Positions 34,984 through 43,321 are shown, counted from the stretch's first letter. The stretch is DNA of 64,000 nt from Ixodes scapularis (GCF_016920785.2 NW_024609857.1:62411349-62475348), one strand, 5' to 3'. Made by a program: numbers and translations. Notes: generated by a model from the sequence alone, not told the origin.

Positions 34984-35022
34984 CTTCCTGACGAAGGCCG
35001 GACTCCGGCCGAAACGTCGAAG
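34984..35022 (+). ncRNA. Hammerhead ribozyme, diminished stem III, unit 1
   Basis: CTGACGA (34988-34994), an unpaired A, stem II GGCCGG-ACT-CCGGCC, GAAAC (35011-35015) and the cleavage triplet GTC (35016-35018). Stem I is CTTC/GAAG on either side. Stem III is reduced to GAAAC directly joined to GTC; its central ACGT is self-complementary, so two molecules can form a shared stem III. Small hammerheads of this kind are known from Penelope-like elements and act as dimers. Predicted cleavage follows C35018. Confidence 0.75.
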
Positions 35023-35112
35023 ATTAAATCTTCCGTTGTTGCTGTTTTTCACTAAGGTTTTTTTTCTTCTCAGTTTTATACCCACGCCTTCGGCCTCCCG
35101 CCACCATGCCCG

Positions 35113-35155
<43 letters not shown>

Positions 35156-35208
35156 TGAGAAGAAAAAACCCTTAGTGAAAAACAGCAACAACGGACGATT
35201 TAATCTTC

Positions 35209-35239
35209 GACGTTTCGGCCGGAGTCCGGCCTTCGTCAG
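35209..35239 (-). ncRNA. Hammerhead-type core, unit 2, minus strand
   Basis: Identical to the minus-strand core of unit 1, displaced 257 bp: CTGACGA at 35233-35239 and GAC (complement of GTC) at 35209-35211. Confidence 0.55.
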
Positions 35240-35240
35240 G

Positions 35241-35279
35241 CTTCCTGACGAAGGCCGGACTCCGGCCGAAACGTCGAAG
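35241..35279 (+). ncRNA. Hammerhead ribozyme, diminished stem III, unit 2
   Basis: Identical to 34984-35022, displaced 257 bp: CTGACGA 35245-35251, GAAAC 35268-35272, GTC 35273-35275, stem I CTTC/GAAG. Cleavage at both plus-strand sites of one transcript would release a 257 nt monomer. Confidence 0.75.
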
Positions 35280-35369
35280 ATTAAATCTTCCGTTGTTGCT
35301 GTTTTTCACTAAGGTTTTTTTTCTTCTCAGTTTTATACCCACGCCTTCGGCCTCCCGCCACCATGCCCG

Positions 35370-35441
<72 letters not shown>

Positions 35442-35444
<3 letters not shown>

Positions 35445-35572
35445 GGAGACTGAAGAAAAGACAGCCGCTTCACTGGTGTCTACGCCCGTTCTACCCCGCG
35501 CTCGTCCTGAGCGCGAGCTAGTTCGATCTGCCTCACGAGGCATCTTTATTCTTCTTCTTTTCGATCCCCACA
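35442..35572 (-). repeat. 3' LTR of gypsy element 1 (131 bp)
   Basis: Minus-strand ends TGTGGGGATC and GTCTCCACA, the TG...CA rule. An AATAAAG signal lies near the start of the LTR on the minus strand. No TATA box is evident. Apparently identical to 41690-41820. Confidence 0.93.
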
Positions 35573-35603
35573 TCATCCCCCTCTTGGGGGGGGGGGGGGG
35601 GGG
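35573..35603 (-). promoter_or_regulatory. Polypurine tract of gypsy element 1
   Basis: Directly upstream of the 3' LTR on the minus strand lies AAGAGGGGGATGA, the expected plus-strand primer, preceded by a C/G homopolymer run (G18 on the plus strand). Confidence 0.7.
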
Positions 35604-35614
35604 CAGGGAGTTTC

Positions 35615-36205
35615 CTAATCAGTTGGTGACATTTCGTCGTCGCTGAGTCTGATGTTCGCCAGTTCTGGTGGTAAGGGTAGTGTTCGGCGCAGGCGTTCGG
35701 GGCAGGCACGGCCAACAATAAGGAGGGCGGCCTCGATGTCGGCAGGTGTAAGGGCCCGTGATCCAGCTCGCACCAGCGCCCGCTGGTGGTCTTCTCGGTC
35801 GTGGTGAAGTGCTCCTTGATGGTGTTGTTCGCATGAAATGAGTGGGACGCGGCAAAGTTCACAGATGTCGGCATATTCTTCCTCGTCGTAGGCGGCGGGT
35901 AGATCTGCAGCACAGCGCTCCGTCAGTGTCCGTCGCCGGAAGGGATGGGGAACGTCTTCTGGTGCAGTCCCTTGTGGCACTTGAGGTTGGTGTTCCCAGG
36001 CCATCCGGGACGCGAATGTGACCATTCGACCGGCCTCCATCACGCACCAGGTGGCAGCCTCGGCAGTGCGTGGCGGTTGCTGACGGCGGTTATGTCGCCT
36101 GGCGCGGCGCGAGTGGCCCCGTGGGTTGAATTGGGGGCGTAGGGGGGATCGGGAGCGGCTCCGAGAGCGTCGGAAGGAATGGGTGTTGCTGAGTCGAGGT
36201 GGCAT
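35615..36205 (-). CDS. Gypsy element 1 ORF3: basic Cys/His protein, not Env-like
   Basis: A 196-codon frame between pol and the 3' LTR, where errantiviruses keep env. I chose the ATG at 36205 because TTATTTTCTATCCAG, a good 3' splice site, ends 2 nt upstream; the same frame is open to 36310, overlapping the pol end by 26 bp. Residues about 10-45 are arginine-rich with RS repeats (FRRSRSRSRSPLR, RRARRHNRR), typical of RNA-binding or nuclear-localisation regions. Near residue 115 is CELC followed by HH pairs, a possible zinc site. No signal peptide or membrane segment is seen, so it is unlikely to be an envelope protein. I do not recognise the family. A spliced accessory regulator is one inference. 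Confidence 0.6.
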   Translation of the reverse strand: MPPRLSNTHSFRRSRSRSRSPLRPQFNPRGHSRRARRHNRRQQPPRTAEAATWCVMEAGRMVTFASRMAWEHQPQVPQGTAPEDVPHPFRRRTLTERCAADLPAAYDEEEYADICELCRVPLISCEQHHQGALHHDREDHQRALVRAGSRALTPADIEAALLIVGRACPERLRRTLPLPPELANIRLSDDEMSPTD

Positions 36206-36284
36206 GCCTGGATAGAAAATAACCATGAGCAACAATCTTTCGTGTGGCAAAAATTGACGGGGGACTGTGTTTCTTAGGACATCC

Positions 36285-39200
36285 CTAAAGGGTGACATGT
36301 CTAGAAACAAACGGCTTCAGATCACAAATGTTAACGGGTCCAGTTAACGACCCGTCTTCGACATGTCGTAACCTATACACCAAATGTGATACCCGTGAAA
36401 CAACTTCCAAGGGACCTTCCCAACGAGGAGCTAGTGATGCCGCGAATCCCTTTGCTGCATTACTAAGCGGGTGCACGCGCCGGAGAACGCAGTCGCCTAT
36501 TGAAAATTCTAGGGATCTCCTGCCTTGGTCATATTGGTTCCTCTGATCGAGCTGCGCTAACTCAATATTTTGTCGAGCCACTCGCACAGCGTCGGTGATT
36601 TTATCACGAAGTTGTTCAGCGAATCTCGCGTACGAGGTGTTTGGTCTTCGATTATCGTCGGAAAAGCTGTTCTCGAGGGGAAATCGCAGCTCGCGTCCGA
36701 AGTTTATTTGGGAAGGTGTGAACCCTGTCGTACGGTTCTCCGTAGTTCGAGTGGCGAAAGCCATTTCCGGGATGTAATTGTCCCAGTCTTTATGTCTCTC
36801 GGTGTATACCACTAGCATTGCTTTGAGGTTCCGGTTGACCCTCTCAGCTATGTTGGCTTGAGGGTGGTAAGGAGTGGTGCACTTGTGCTGGATGCCCAGT
36901 GTTGCGCAACAGTCCTCAAAAACCTTACTTGTGAAGTAGGATGCGTTGTCGGAAATTAATTGGGAACAGAACCCGAAGCGGGTGAAGGTGTCCCTCAATT
37001 TGTCCCAAATGGTCCTGGAACTCAGTTGGCGGAGAGGGTGAAGCTCCACCCACTTTGAGAAGTGGTCGGTGACTACCAGGAGATACCTGTTTCCTTTGGG
37101 GCTGCGTGGAAAGGGGCCCATTATGTCACATGAAACAATCTCCCATGGATAACGACTTTCCACTGACTGCATCAAACCAGGGGGTTTACCTCCCCTGGGT
37201 TTGGCTTGTTGGCAACGTAGGCAACTGCGTGTGTAGCGGAGAACATCCTGGCGCATCCTCGGCCAAGTGGCAACGCGACACAGTTTCTGGTAGGTTTTCT
37301 GACCGTCACTGTGGCCCGCTAGCGCACTGTCATGAAAATACCGGAGGAAAGTTTGCCTTAATGTACGGGGTACGACCACACGAAAAGGGGACGTTGTGGG
37401 GTCGGCTTCGTCTGCCTGCGGTATGTAGCGAAGGAGGAGTCCATCCTCGCTGTGTACATATGCGTCTACCGACCCATACGTCCTGTTTCCATCGGTTTGA
37501 TGGGGCTGAGTCAAGCACCGAGATACCTTTTGGCACATGTCGTCTTTTTGCTGGGCTTCTCGTAGCTCGTCCCGGCTCACAGAAAGACCCCAGGAGACTT
37601 CAGCGTCAGCAACAGCGACGAGTTCCGCTGTGTCATCCGCTTTTCGGGGGGGTAGGGGTGCTCGTGACAGGGCATCTGCTGCGACATTGAACTTTCCCGG
37701 TTTGTATTCAATGGAAAAATCATATTTCTGTAAAGCCAGAGCCCAGCGGGCAAGGCGTCCAGCGGGGTGTTTAAGGTTTTTCAGCCATGTTAATGCTTGA
37801 TGGTCAGTCTGGATGGTGAAGGTCGCTCCATCTAGGTACATGTCAAACTTTCGCAAAGCGAATATTATTGCTAGACATTCTTTTTCGGTTACCGTATAGT
37901 TACATTCGGCCGCGGTGAGAGTATGACTCGCGAATGCAACGGGCCGCAACGCTGCGTTATGTTCTTGGAGTAATACTGCACCTATACCGTAATCACTGGC
38001 ATCCGTTTGGAGGACGAATGGAGCATTGAGATTAGGAAGTCTCAGAGATGCAGTATCCGCAATAGCATTTGCTAACGCTTTAAACGCTTGTTCCTGAGCG
38101 GAAGTCCAGGTCCATGGAACTTCCCGGCGTAATAGCTGGTGAAGGGGCCGGGCCAAATCAGCGCAGTTGGCAATAAACTCGCGGTAGAATCCCACCATGC
38201 CAAGGTACCGTTGTAAACTTTTTTTGTCTCGTGGCTGGGGAAATTCTATAATTGCTCTGAGCTTCTCTGCTTGCGGCTGGAGCGATCCTTGGTCGACCAC
38301 GAAGCCAAGAAGCTCCACTTTGGGTGATGCAAGTTGCACTTTTGAAGGGTTAATCGTGAGACCAGCTTCACTCATGCGCTTCAGGACGACCTGTAAATGG
38401 TGAAGGTGGTCCTCGATAGTACTAGAAAACACTACTACGTCGTCCATGTAGGCCATTGCATAGTTAAACTTTGCATCACCCAAGACTGTATCCATGAGCC
38501 TCTGGAAGCTCGCAGGGGAGTTAGATAGGCCGAAGGGGAGTCGGACAAATTCGAACAGACCCCTGGGGCAAACAAATGCTGTTTTAGGGACGTCATCTGT
38601 TGCTACGGGAATTTGCAAAAATCCCCTACTACAGTCGAGGGTTGTGAATATCCGTGCAGACCCCAGTGCACATAAAACAGACGAGACTGATGGAAAGGGG
38701 TATGCATCTCGCTTCGTGACCGCGTTCAGAGGACGGTAATCTACGCAGAGGCGTGCGGTGCCATCCTTCTTGGGTGCTAACACAACCGGAAAAGCCCATG
38801 GACTTTTCGAGGGACGGACGGCTCCGGTCCGAATCATCTCATTCAGTGCTCCGTCCAGGAGTGTGCGTTTGTGAACACTTAGGGGCCGCGCGTTAAATCG
38901 GATAGGCGGAGTGTCTCCAGTATCAATTCGGTGTTCGAGGATGTTAGTCCTCCCAGGTGTTTCTGTAAACATATGTGAGAAATTCTCCAAAAGCTTCGCT
39001 ATACGTGAACGGTCCGAGTCGGTGCCAGAAAATGACTTCATTGCCACGTGCAGATACCCCGAGGAGGGGAATCTCTCACATATTGTACCCTCTAGAGGAC
39101 GAGCTGCCGTAGGCATTGGTCTGACTGCAAACTTGAAAGTAGCGGACTGCGAGCCATATCGATATTCTTCTGCTGACAAATCTAGGACTATTTTTTCCCT

Positions 39201-40346
39201 GGAGATGAAATCTCGACCGAGAAGAATAGGGCAGGCGAGACCCGGCAGATATGTGAAATGTTGTCGACATTGTCGCCCATCAAAGCTCAGCTTCAGTCGA
39301 GCTCCTTCAGTGACGGAGATAAGTTGGTCAGATGCCGTACGGAGCTCTCTCTGAGAACGCCGCATTGAGATGTTCCGGTCTTTGCACAATTTTCTAACGA
39401 AGTCTCCAAAAAGTGAAATTGCAGCTCCGGTATCCAAGAGAGCTGCGATCTGTTGACCGGCAATGTTAACCACAATGTAGGGTTCTGTTATACCTCTACT
39501 TTCGTGACGCATAGCGTCAAGGGATGGTATAAAGTACGTGACTGGACGGAACCTATAAATTCGAAGTAGCTTGTCATAGACTTTCAGCCGACTCACCCAT
39601 GATACCATGGTCGCTAGGATTCCCATGATCAATGAAATGCTGAGGATTGTCACGTCTCGTAGACCCGCCCAGGTCACCGTTCGGTAGTGGGCACGGGGTT
39701 CCGGTTGGACCGCACGGGCCATACACTTGTCTACGGGTTTTCCAGAAGGCCGCGCTGGTGTGGTCGCATCAGCCATTTTTCTGGCATGTGGGTGGACGAC
39801 GGGCGGCCACGCCGCTGCCACTTCCTGCGAGCAGCCGTTGTCGTCACGTCTGTTCTCCGGAGTTGTCTCGTCGGGGACCAGGACGCCACCGAGAACCGCT
39901 CCGTGGGAAGCCTCGGGGAAAGCACCGGCGCTGGTACTACCGGAGGCATCTCCGCGAGCGCCGCCGAGAGCGTCACCGCATAATCCGTGAGCGGGAGCGT
40001 CATCGGGCGCTCGAGCGGGCGCCACGCCGGGACCTGGGGCATCTCCGCGAGCGCCTGCGAGAGCGTCGCCGCGTAATCCGGGAGCGGGAGCGTCATCGGG
40101 CGCTCGAGCGGGCGCCACACCAGGTGCTGCAACATCGGGCTCATCACAGGAGGCCCCCGGCGGGGCTGCTCGTGAGGCTGGGCCGAGACTGCTGAAGAAC
40201 CGAGACGGTGGGGTGACCGAGGGCCTGTAACAAGGAGAAGCCACCGACAGACAGGGCCCTGCTATCGGCGTCCTACCTCGTTTCCCGAATTGTCGTTTGA
40301 AACCCGCCAGGTGCAGTCCCGGCGAAAGTGGCCGAGACTTCCGCAC
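36285..40346 (-). CDS. pol: Gypsy element 1 Pol: protease, RT, RNase H, integrase
   Basis: An uninterrupted 1353-residue frame. The first ~190 residues are Ala/Pro-rich and include two 31-residue tandem repeats (GVAPARAPDDAPA...). A hydrophobic stretch (ILSISLIMGILATMVSWV) follows near residue 235. Then come the aspartic protease motif LLDTGAAISLFG (~residue 305), RT with YMDD at 38439-38450 (~residue 633), RNase H beginning LQTDASDYGIGAVLLQ, and integrase with an HHCC zinc finger (GHSDGQKTYQKLC...CLRC) and the catalytic D, D, E in CDIMGPFP, SDNASYF and AERVNRN. The pol frame is -1 relative to the gag zinc-knuckle frame, so -1 frameshifting is likely. The first codons up to 40262 overlap gag. 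Confidence 0.92.
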   Translation of the reverse strand: MRKSRPLSPGLHLAGFKRQFGKRGRTPIAGPCLSVASPCYRPSVTPPSRFFSSLGPASRAAPPGASCDEPDVAAPGVAPARAPDDAPAPGLRGDALAGARGDAPGPGVAPARAPDDAPAHGLCGDALGGARGDASGSTSAGAFPEASHGAVLGGVLVPDETTPENRRDDNGCSQEVAAAWPPVVHPHARKMADATTPARPSGKPVDKCMARAVQPEPRAHYRTVTWAGLRDVTILSISLIMGILATMVSWVSRLKVYDKLLRIYRFRPVTYFIPSLDAMRHESRGITEPYIVVNIAGQQIAALLDTGAAISLFGDFVRKLCKDRNISMRRSQRELRTASDQLISVTEGARLKLSFDGRQCRQHFTYLPGLACPILLGRDFISREKIVLDLSAEEYRYGSQSATFKFAVRPMPTAARPLEGTICERFPSSGYLHVAMKSFSGTDSDRSRIAKLLENFSHMFTETPGRTNILEHRIDTGDTPPIRFNARPLSVHKRTLLDGALNEMIRTGAVRPSKSPWAFPVVLAPKKDGTARLCVDYRPLNAVTKRDAYPFPSVSSVLCALGSARIFTTLDCSRGFLQIPVATDDVPKTAFVCPRGLFEFVRLPFGLSNSPASFQRLMDTVLGDAKFNYAMAYMDDVVVFSSTIEDHLHHLQVVLKRMSEAGLTINPSKVQLASPKVELLGFVVDQGSLQPQAEKLRAIIEFPQPRDKKSLQRYLGMVGFYREFIANCADLARPLHQLLRREVPWTWTSAQEQAFKALANAIADTASLRLPNLNAPFVLQTDASDYGIGAVLLQEHNAALRPVAFASHTLTAAECNYTVTEKECLAIIFALRKFDMYLDGATFTIQTDHQALTWLKNLKHPAGRLARWALALQKYDFSIEYKPGKFNVAADALSRAPLPPRKADDTAELVAVADAEVSWGLSVSRDELREAQQKDDMCQKVSRCLTQPHQTDGNRTYGSVDAYVHSEDGLLLRYIPQADEADPTTSPFRVVVPRTLRQTFLRYFHDSALAGHSDGQKTYQKLCRVATWPRMRQDVLRYTRSCLRCQQAKPRGGKPPGLMQSVESRYPWEIVSCDIMGPFPRSPKGNRYLLVVTDHFSKWVELHPLRQLSSRTIWDKLRDTFTRFGFCSQLISDNASYFTSKVFEDCCATLGIQHKCTTPYHPQANIAERVNRNLKAMLVVYTERHKDWDNYIPEMAFATRTTENRTTGFTPSQINFGRELRFPLENSFSDDNRRPNTSYARFAEQLRDKITDAVRVARQNIELAQLDQRNQYDQGRRSLEFSIGDCVLRRVHPLSNAAKGFAASLAPRWEGPLEVVSRVSHLVYRLRHVEDGSLTGPVNICDLKPFVSRHVTL
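39938..40130 (-). repeat. In-frame 93 bp tandem repeat in pol leader
   Basis: Two copies of a 93 bp (31-codon) unit; CATCGGGCGCTCGAGCGG starts at 40001 and again at 40094 on the plus strand. The reading frame is preserved. Confidence 0.8.
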
Positions 40347-40362
40347 CGGAAGCAGCGGAGAA
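40262..40362 (-). pseudogene. gag: Gypsy element 1 gag, 3' part with CCHC zinc knuckle, cut off by MITE
   Basis: On the minus strand, in the frame that ends at the TAG at 40262-40264, this segment encodes CFRCGSLGHFRRDC, a perfect C-x2-C-x4-H-x4-C knuckle that would bind element RNA. It is separated from the main gag frame by the 161 bp MITE. Subtracting the MITE and one TA leaves the two parts in the same frame. In the present copy it has no start codon. Confidence 0.8.
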
Positions 40363-40364
40363 TA

Positions 40365-40525
40365 GGGAGTTTTCGTAGACCGCGCTGCCCCTTCCGCTAA
40401 GCGTTCCGCAACGAAGAAGTTGCTACTGCGCCTGCGCGCCGATAGCCTTGACTGTGGAGTTCCCGCTATCGTAGCGGGTTGCGGAGGGCCTTGCGGGACG
40501 GCGAAAACGATCTACGAAAACTCCC
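40365..40525. mobile_element. 161 bp MITE inserted in gag (TA duplication)
   Basis: Termini GGGAGTTTTCGTAGA at the left and its exact complement at the right; imperfect pairing continues for about 45 bp. TA flanks at 40363-40364 and 40526-40527 suggest a Tc1/mariner-type target. The left-hand gag frame runs into the terminal repeat and stops at a TAG within it (40512-40514 on the minus strand). Confidence 0.88.
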
Positions 40526-41600
40526 TAATAGCTGAGGTGGCCCTTGGGTATCGCTCTCTGGATGGGGCTTGGTATTGGCGGCCATGCTCGCGGACTTGAG
40601 CACCATCGCCCAGTCCGTGGGTGTAAGGGTCCAGCGCTCGGGGTACCCTTCCGGGGAGAACTGGCCGTGACCCATGCTCGTCCATGGATTGCCTGGTCGT
40701 GCCTGTCCAAGCGCAGGACGGTTCCAGGCAAGCCTCCGGCGGTGGAGGAGGCCGATATCTTAGTTCGGCCAGGATGTCCGCCTGGATCTGGTGGGCTGCT
40801 TGGGCCAACTCGTCCAAACTCCGGAACACCCGCCCACGCAGGTAGGGATGAAACTGCGGGTGGCTTTGCCGGATAGCCCGCGACACTTTGTCTGAGTCGG
40901 ACGCACTAGGGTCAGCCCTGTCATAGAGAGTTTGGAGCGCCCGAACAAACTCGACTAGGGACTCGTCGCGGTGCTGAGTGCGCGCCCTAAGCTCATCGAG
41001 CATTCGCGCGCCGTAATCGGGAGGCAGAAATTCATTTTTGAACTGCTCCGAAAAGTCTTGTAGCGTCGAGAAGGGTGATTGTCTCCGACGCCATGTCGCG
41101 GCGCTTCCCGTGAGGGCGATCGGCAGTACGCGTGATAGAAGTTCAACCTCAGACATTTCAGACACCGCCTGGTATTCACGCAATTCGTCAAGAAAATCAG
41201 CAACCGATTTTCTATCTGCGTAGCCTGAATATTTCGGAATCTCGGCATGTAAACGCAATGTCCCCGTCCGAGGTGTTGGAACTAAGGGTGGTAGCGGACG
41301 GCGTTGTTCCTGCAGGAGCCGCGACATCTCCGCCAGGAACAATGCCATTTGTTCTGGCAATGGGCCCAACGCGGTGAGAGGTGCAAGCGGCACCGGTGGG
41401 GAAAGGCTCTCAGCGGGCAATGGAACCTCCAAGTCTGCTGTGGGTATATCAGAGCCCGGTCGCAAGTCCTCCGCTCCATCACCAGTCGCGGTAGCACGAG
41501 CTGTGTTCGCTGCATTGGGGCGGCTACGGGATCGCGTAAGCGGGGGCGAAGTTGACATTTTAACGGTCACTATAACAAGCTCGGCGGTGAAGTAATCCAA
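40512..41600 (-). pseudogene. gag: Gypsy element 1 gag, 5' part (capsid), truncated by MITE
   Basis: A 362-residue frame beginning at 41600. The N-terminus is low-complexity; residues ~120-290 carry the capsid-like retrotransposon gag block (IPKYSGYADRKSVADFLDEL, GSAATWRRR, FSEQFKNEFLP, ESLVEFVRALQTLYDRAD) typical of Ty3/gypsy. The final residues and the stop are encoded by the MITE terminal repeat, and the zinc knuckle is stranded beyond it. A shortened capsid without a knuckle would be expected to package RNA poorly. Confidence 0.85.
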
Positions 41601-41671
41601 TGTCTGTATAGGCGCAGCGACTGCGAAGGCCTGCTAAACGTACCTGACTGTACGGGAATCTGGGTTCGGGC

Positions 41672-41689
41672 CCCACGCTGTGGCGCCAA
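41672..41689 (-). promoter_or_regulatory. Primer binding site of gypsy element 1
   Basis: Immediately after the 5' LTR on the minus strand comes T then TGGCGCCACAGCGTGGGG, starting with the TGG expected for pairing to a tRNA CCA end. Complementarity seems to run on into a T-arm-like TTCGGGC. The tRNA is not identified. Confidence 0.75.
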
Positions 41690-41820
41690 TGTGGAGACTG
41701 AAGAAAAGACAGCCGCTTCACTGGTGTCTACGCCCGTTCTACCCCGCGCTCGTCCTGAGCGCGAGCTAGTTCGATCTGCCTCACGAGGCATCTTTATTCT
41801 TCTTCTTTTCGATCCCCACA
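41690..41820 (-). repeat. 5' LTR of gypsy element 1 (131 bp)
   Basis: Appears identical to 35442-35572. It abuts (TA)n, then 24 bp later gypsy element 2 begins. Confidence 0.93.
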
Positions 41821-41844
41821 ATATATATATATATATATATATAT

Positions 41845-42015
41845 TGTGACGAAGAGAAGCGGCACGAGCCTTCGGGGACGCGCCATCCTGGGAGAAGAGG
41901 AAGAGGAAGGACAGACTGAGCGAGTGGCAATATATACCGGAAGGTCATCTTGATTTCTATCTCCAATACCCGTGTAAATAATAAACCCCCATCACTGAAT
42001 CCGACTTCTGCTACA
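41845..42015 (+). repeat. 5' LTR of gypsy element 2 (171 bp)
   Basis: TGTGACGAAG...CTGCTACA. A TATATA box at 41931-41936 and AATAAA at 41980-41985 mark a plausible promoter and polyadenylation signal. Confidence 0.92.
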
Positions 42016-42017
42016 AT

Positions 42018-42035
42018 TGGTGGAGAGTGCGAACT
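42018..42035 (+). promoter_or_regulatory. Primer binding site of gypsy element 2
   Basis: TGGTGGAGAGTGCGAACT lies 2 nt after the LTR, the usual distance. The tRNA is not identified. Confidence 0.65.
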
Positions 42036-42108
42036 TCCCCAACTCGGACCTCACTCGCAAGTATAATTCCCAACCCTGGGACTCCGCAATCGGCGGCTAC
42101 CATCAGCA

Positions 42109-43321
42109 ATGCCAGGCGAAGGAACCTCGGATGCTTCAAGATCGGCTACCTCCAACCAAGGACCCACGACTATTCTGTGTGCGGGAGCACTTCGCCAACG
42201 TGACCCGAAGCACTTCAGCGGGATCGGCGACGATGACATTGATGACTGGTTGGAGTCCGTGGAAAGAGTGAGCCTTCATAACGAATGGGATGATGTGCTG
42301 AAACTCAATAACGTTATTTTTTATTTGACTGACGTCGCTAAATTATGGTACACCAATCACGAGTCAGAGCTGGCGACCTGGACTCTGTTCAAATCGAAAA
42401 TTCAGGAAGTATTTGGGAAGCCAGCCCAGCGAAAGCTGATAGCAAAAAGAACCCTGGCATCACGGGTTCAACAAAATGATGAAAGCTTCGTCAGCTACAT
42501 TGAAGATGTGCTAAAATTGTGCAAGCGCATTGGCACACAGATGCCGGAAGACAAAAAACTGAAAAACATCATGAAGGGAATTGCTGAAGACGCATCTAAA
42601 AATTCTTGTCGTCAGAGCCCCCGCGACCGTCATTGAAGCTATCGATATTTGCCAAAACTTTTCTGAGCTGCGCACCCAGCGTTTGCCACTCAGCCGCAAG
42701 CCGCAGCCTCCCATGGAGCTAGCTAGCTTGAATAACGCTTCGGACTGTCCTTCCAATAAATCGGGTGACCTTCGATATCTCATTCAGGAAATCGTCCGCG
42801 ACGAGGTGGCTCGCCAACTAGGAAAGCCTGCCACTTCCCCGAAGCCCTACGTCTCACCTTCCATCAGAGCGCTTATTCAAGAGCAAGTCACAGCCGCTAT
42901 CCCTAACCCTGTGATACCGCCCACCATGCCAATGCCGCTCGCGCCTCCGTACGCCGAAATGGTAGCGCGTCCGCCCCCCATGCCTGTCGTCCAACCCCGG
43001 CAACCATTTCCTCCCCCTCGTTGGCAAGGACGTAGAGCCGACATATGGAGGACTCCGGAGAATCGACCAATTTGCTTTTCATGTGGTCTGGTTGGACATG
43101 TTGCTCGGTTTTGTCGACGTCGGTACCCTGAAAGTTATGGTCCCCCACCACAAGCTCACTATCGACCAGGCTTCGCTGGTAGTCGTCGAATTGATGCTTT
43201 CCAAGATTACTCTGACTACCAACGGCAGCAACGACCAAGCAGATCTCCGTCTCCCAGACGACGCTCGCTGTCTCCTCTCCGCCCACGTACGACATCTCCC
43301 GCTCCAGAGGGAAACTGCTAG
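42109..43321 (+). pseudogene. gag: Gypsy element 2 gag (frameshifted)
   Basis: ATG at 42109. Capsid-type sequence includes PKHFSGIGDDDIDDWLESVE, LWYTNHESELATWTLFKSKI and VSYIEDVLKLC. A frame change near 42590-42600 separates the first part from the rest (ILVVRAPATVIEAIDI onward). The zinc knuckle CFSCGLVGHVARFC is near 43075-43116, followed by an SPSPRRRSLSPLR-type basic tail ending at 43321. Confidence 0.87.

Larger units (their letters stand above)
34871..35441 (+). repeat. Two tandem 257 bp (TA)n-linked palindromic units with hammerhead cores
   Basis: The unit starting AAAACTGAGAAG at 34894 repeats at 35151, exactly 257 bp later, apparently without substitutions. Each unit holds two ~90 bp arms in head-to-head inverted orientation, then a CCACGCCTTCGGCCTCCCGC segment and a (TA)n tract. 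The arms match the 5' end of the Penelope-like element at 48275. Each unit carries a hammerhead core on each strand. Tandem, ribozyme-bearing, non-coding units of a few hundred bp resemble animal retrozymes. Gypsy element 1 is inserted in the last (TA)n tract. Confidence 0.8.
35442..41820 (-). mobile_element. Ty3/gypsy LTR retrotransposon 1 (6.4 kb)
   Basis: Two 131 bp LTRs, a PBS-like TGGCGCC sequence, gag, a long pol, a third ORF and a polypurine tract, all on the minus strand. Flanks are ATAT on both sides, in keeping with a 4 bp duplication but uninformative inside (TA)n. The LTRs look identical and pol is open, so insertion appears recent. Gag is interrupted by a 161 bp MITE. Confidence 0.93.

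Noticed and set aside
35573..35603. The G18 run as an assembly artefact only
   Set aside because: It may be length-uncertain, but a purine tract is expected exactly here before the 3' LTR, so it is kept as part of the polypurine tract region.
34756..35646. Plus-strand ORFs reading through (TA)n tracts and hammerhead units (poly-Tyr/Ile proteins)
   Set aside because: They arise from the microsatellite and from palindromic repeats, and share frames with ribozyme sequence. Not coding.
35615..36205. ORF3 of gypsy element 1 as an envelope gene
   Set aside because: No signal peptide, membrane segment, furin site or cysteine pattern of an envelope; the N-terminus is strongly basic.
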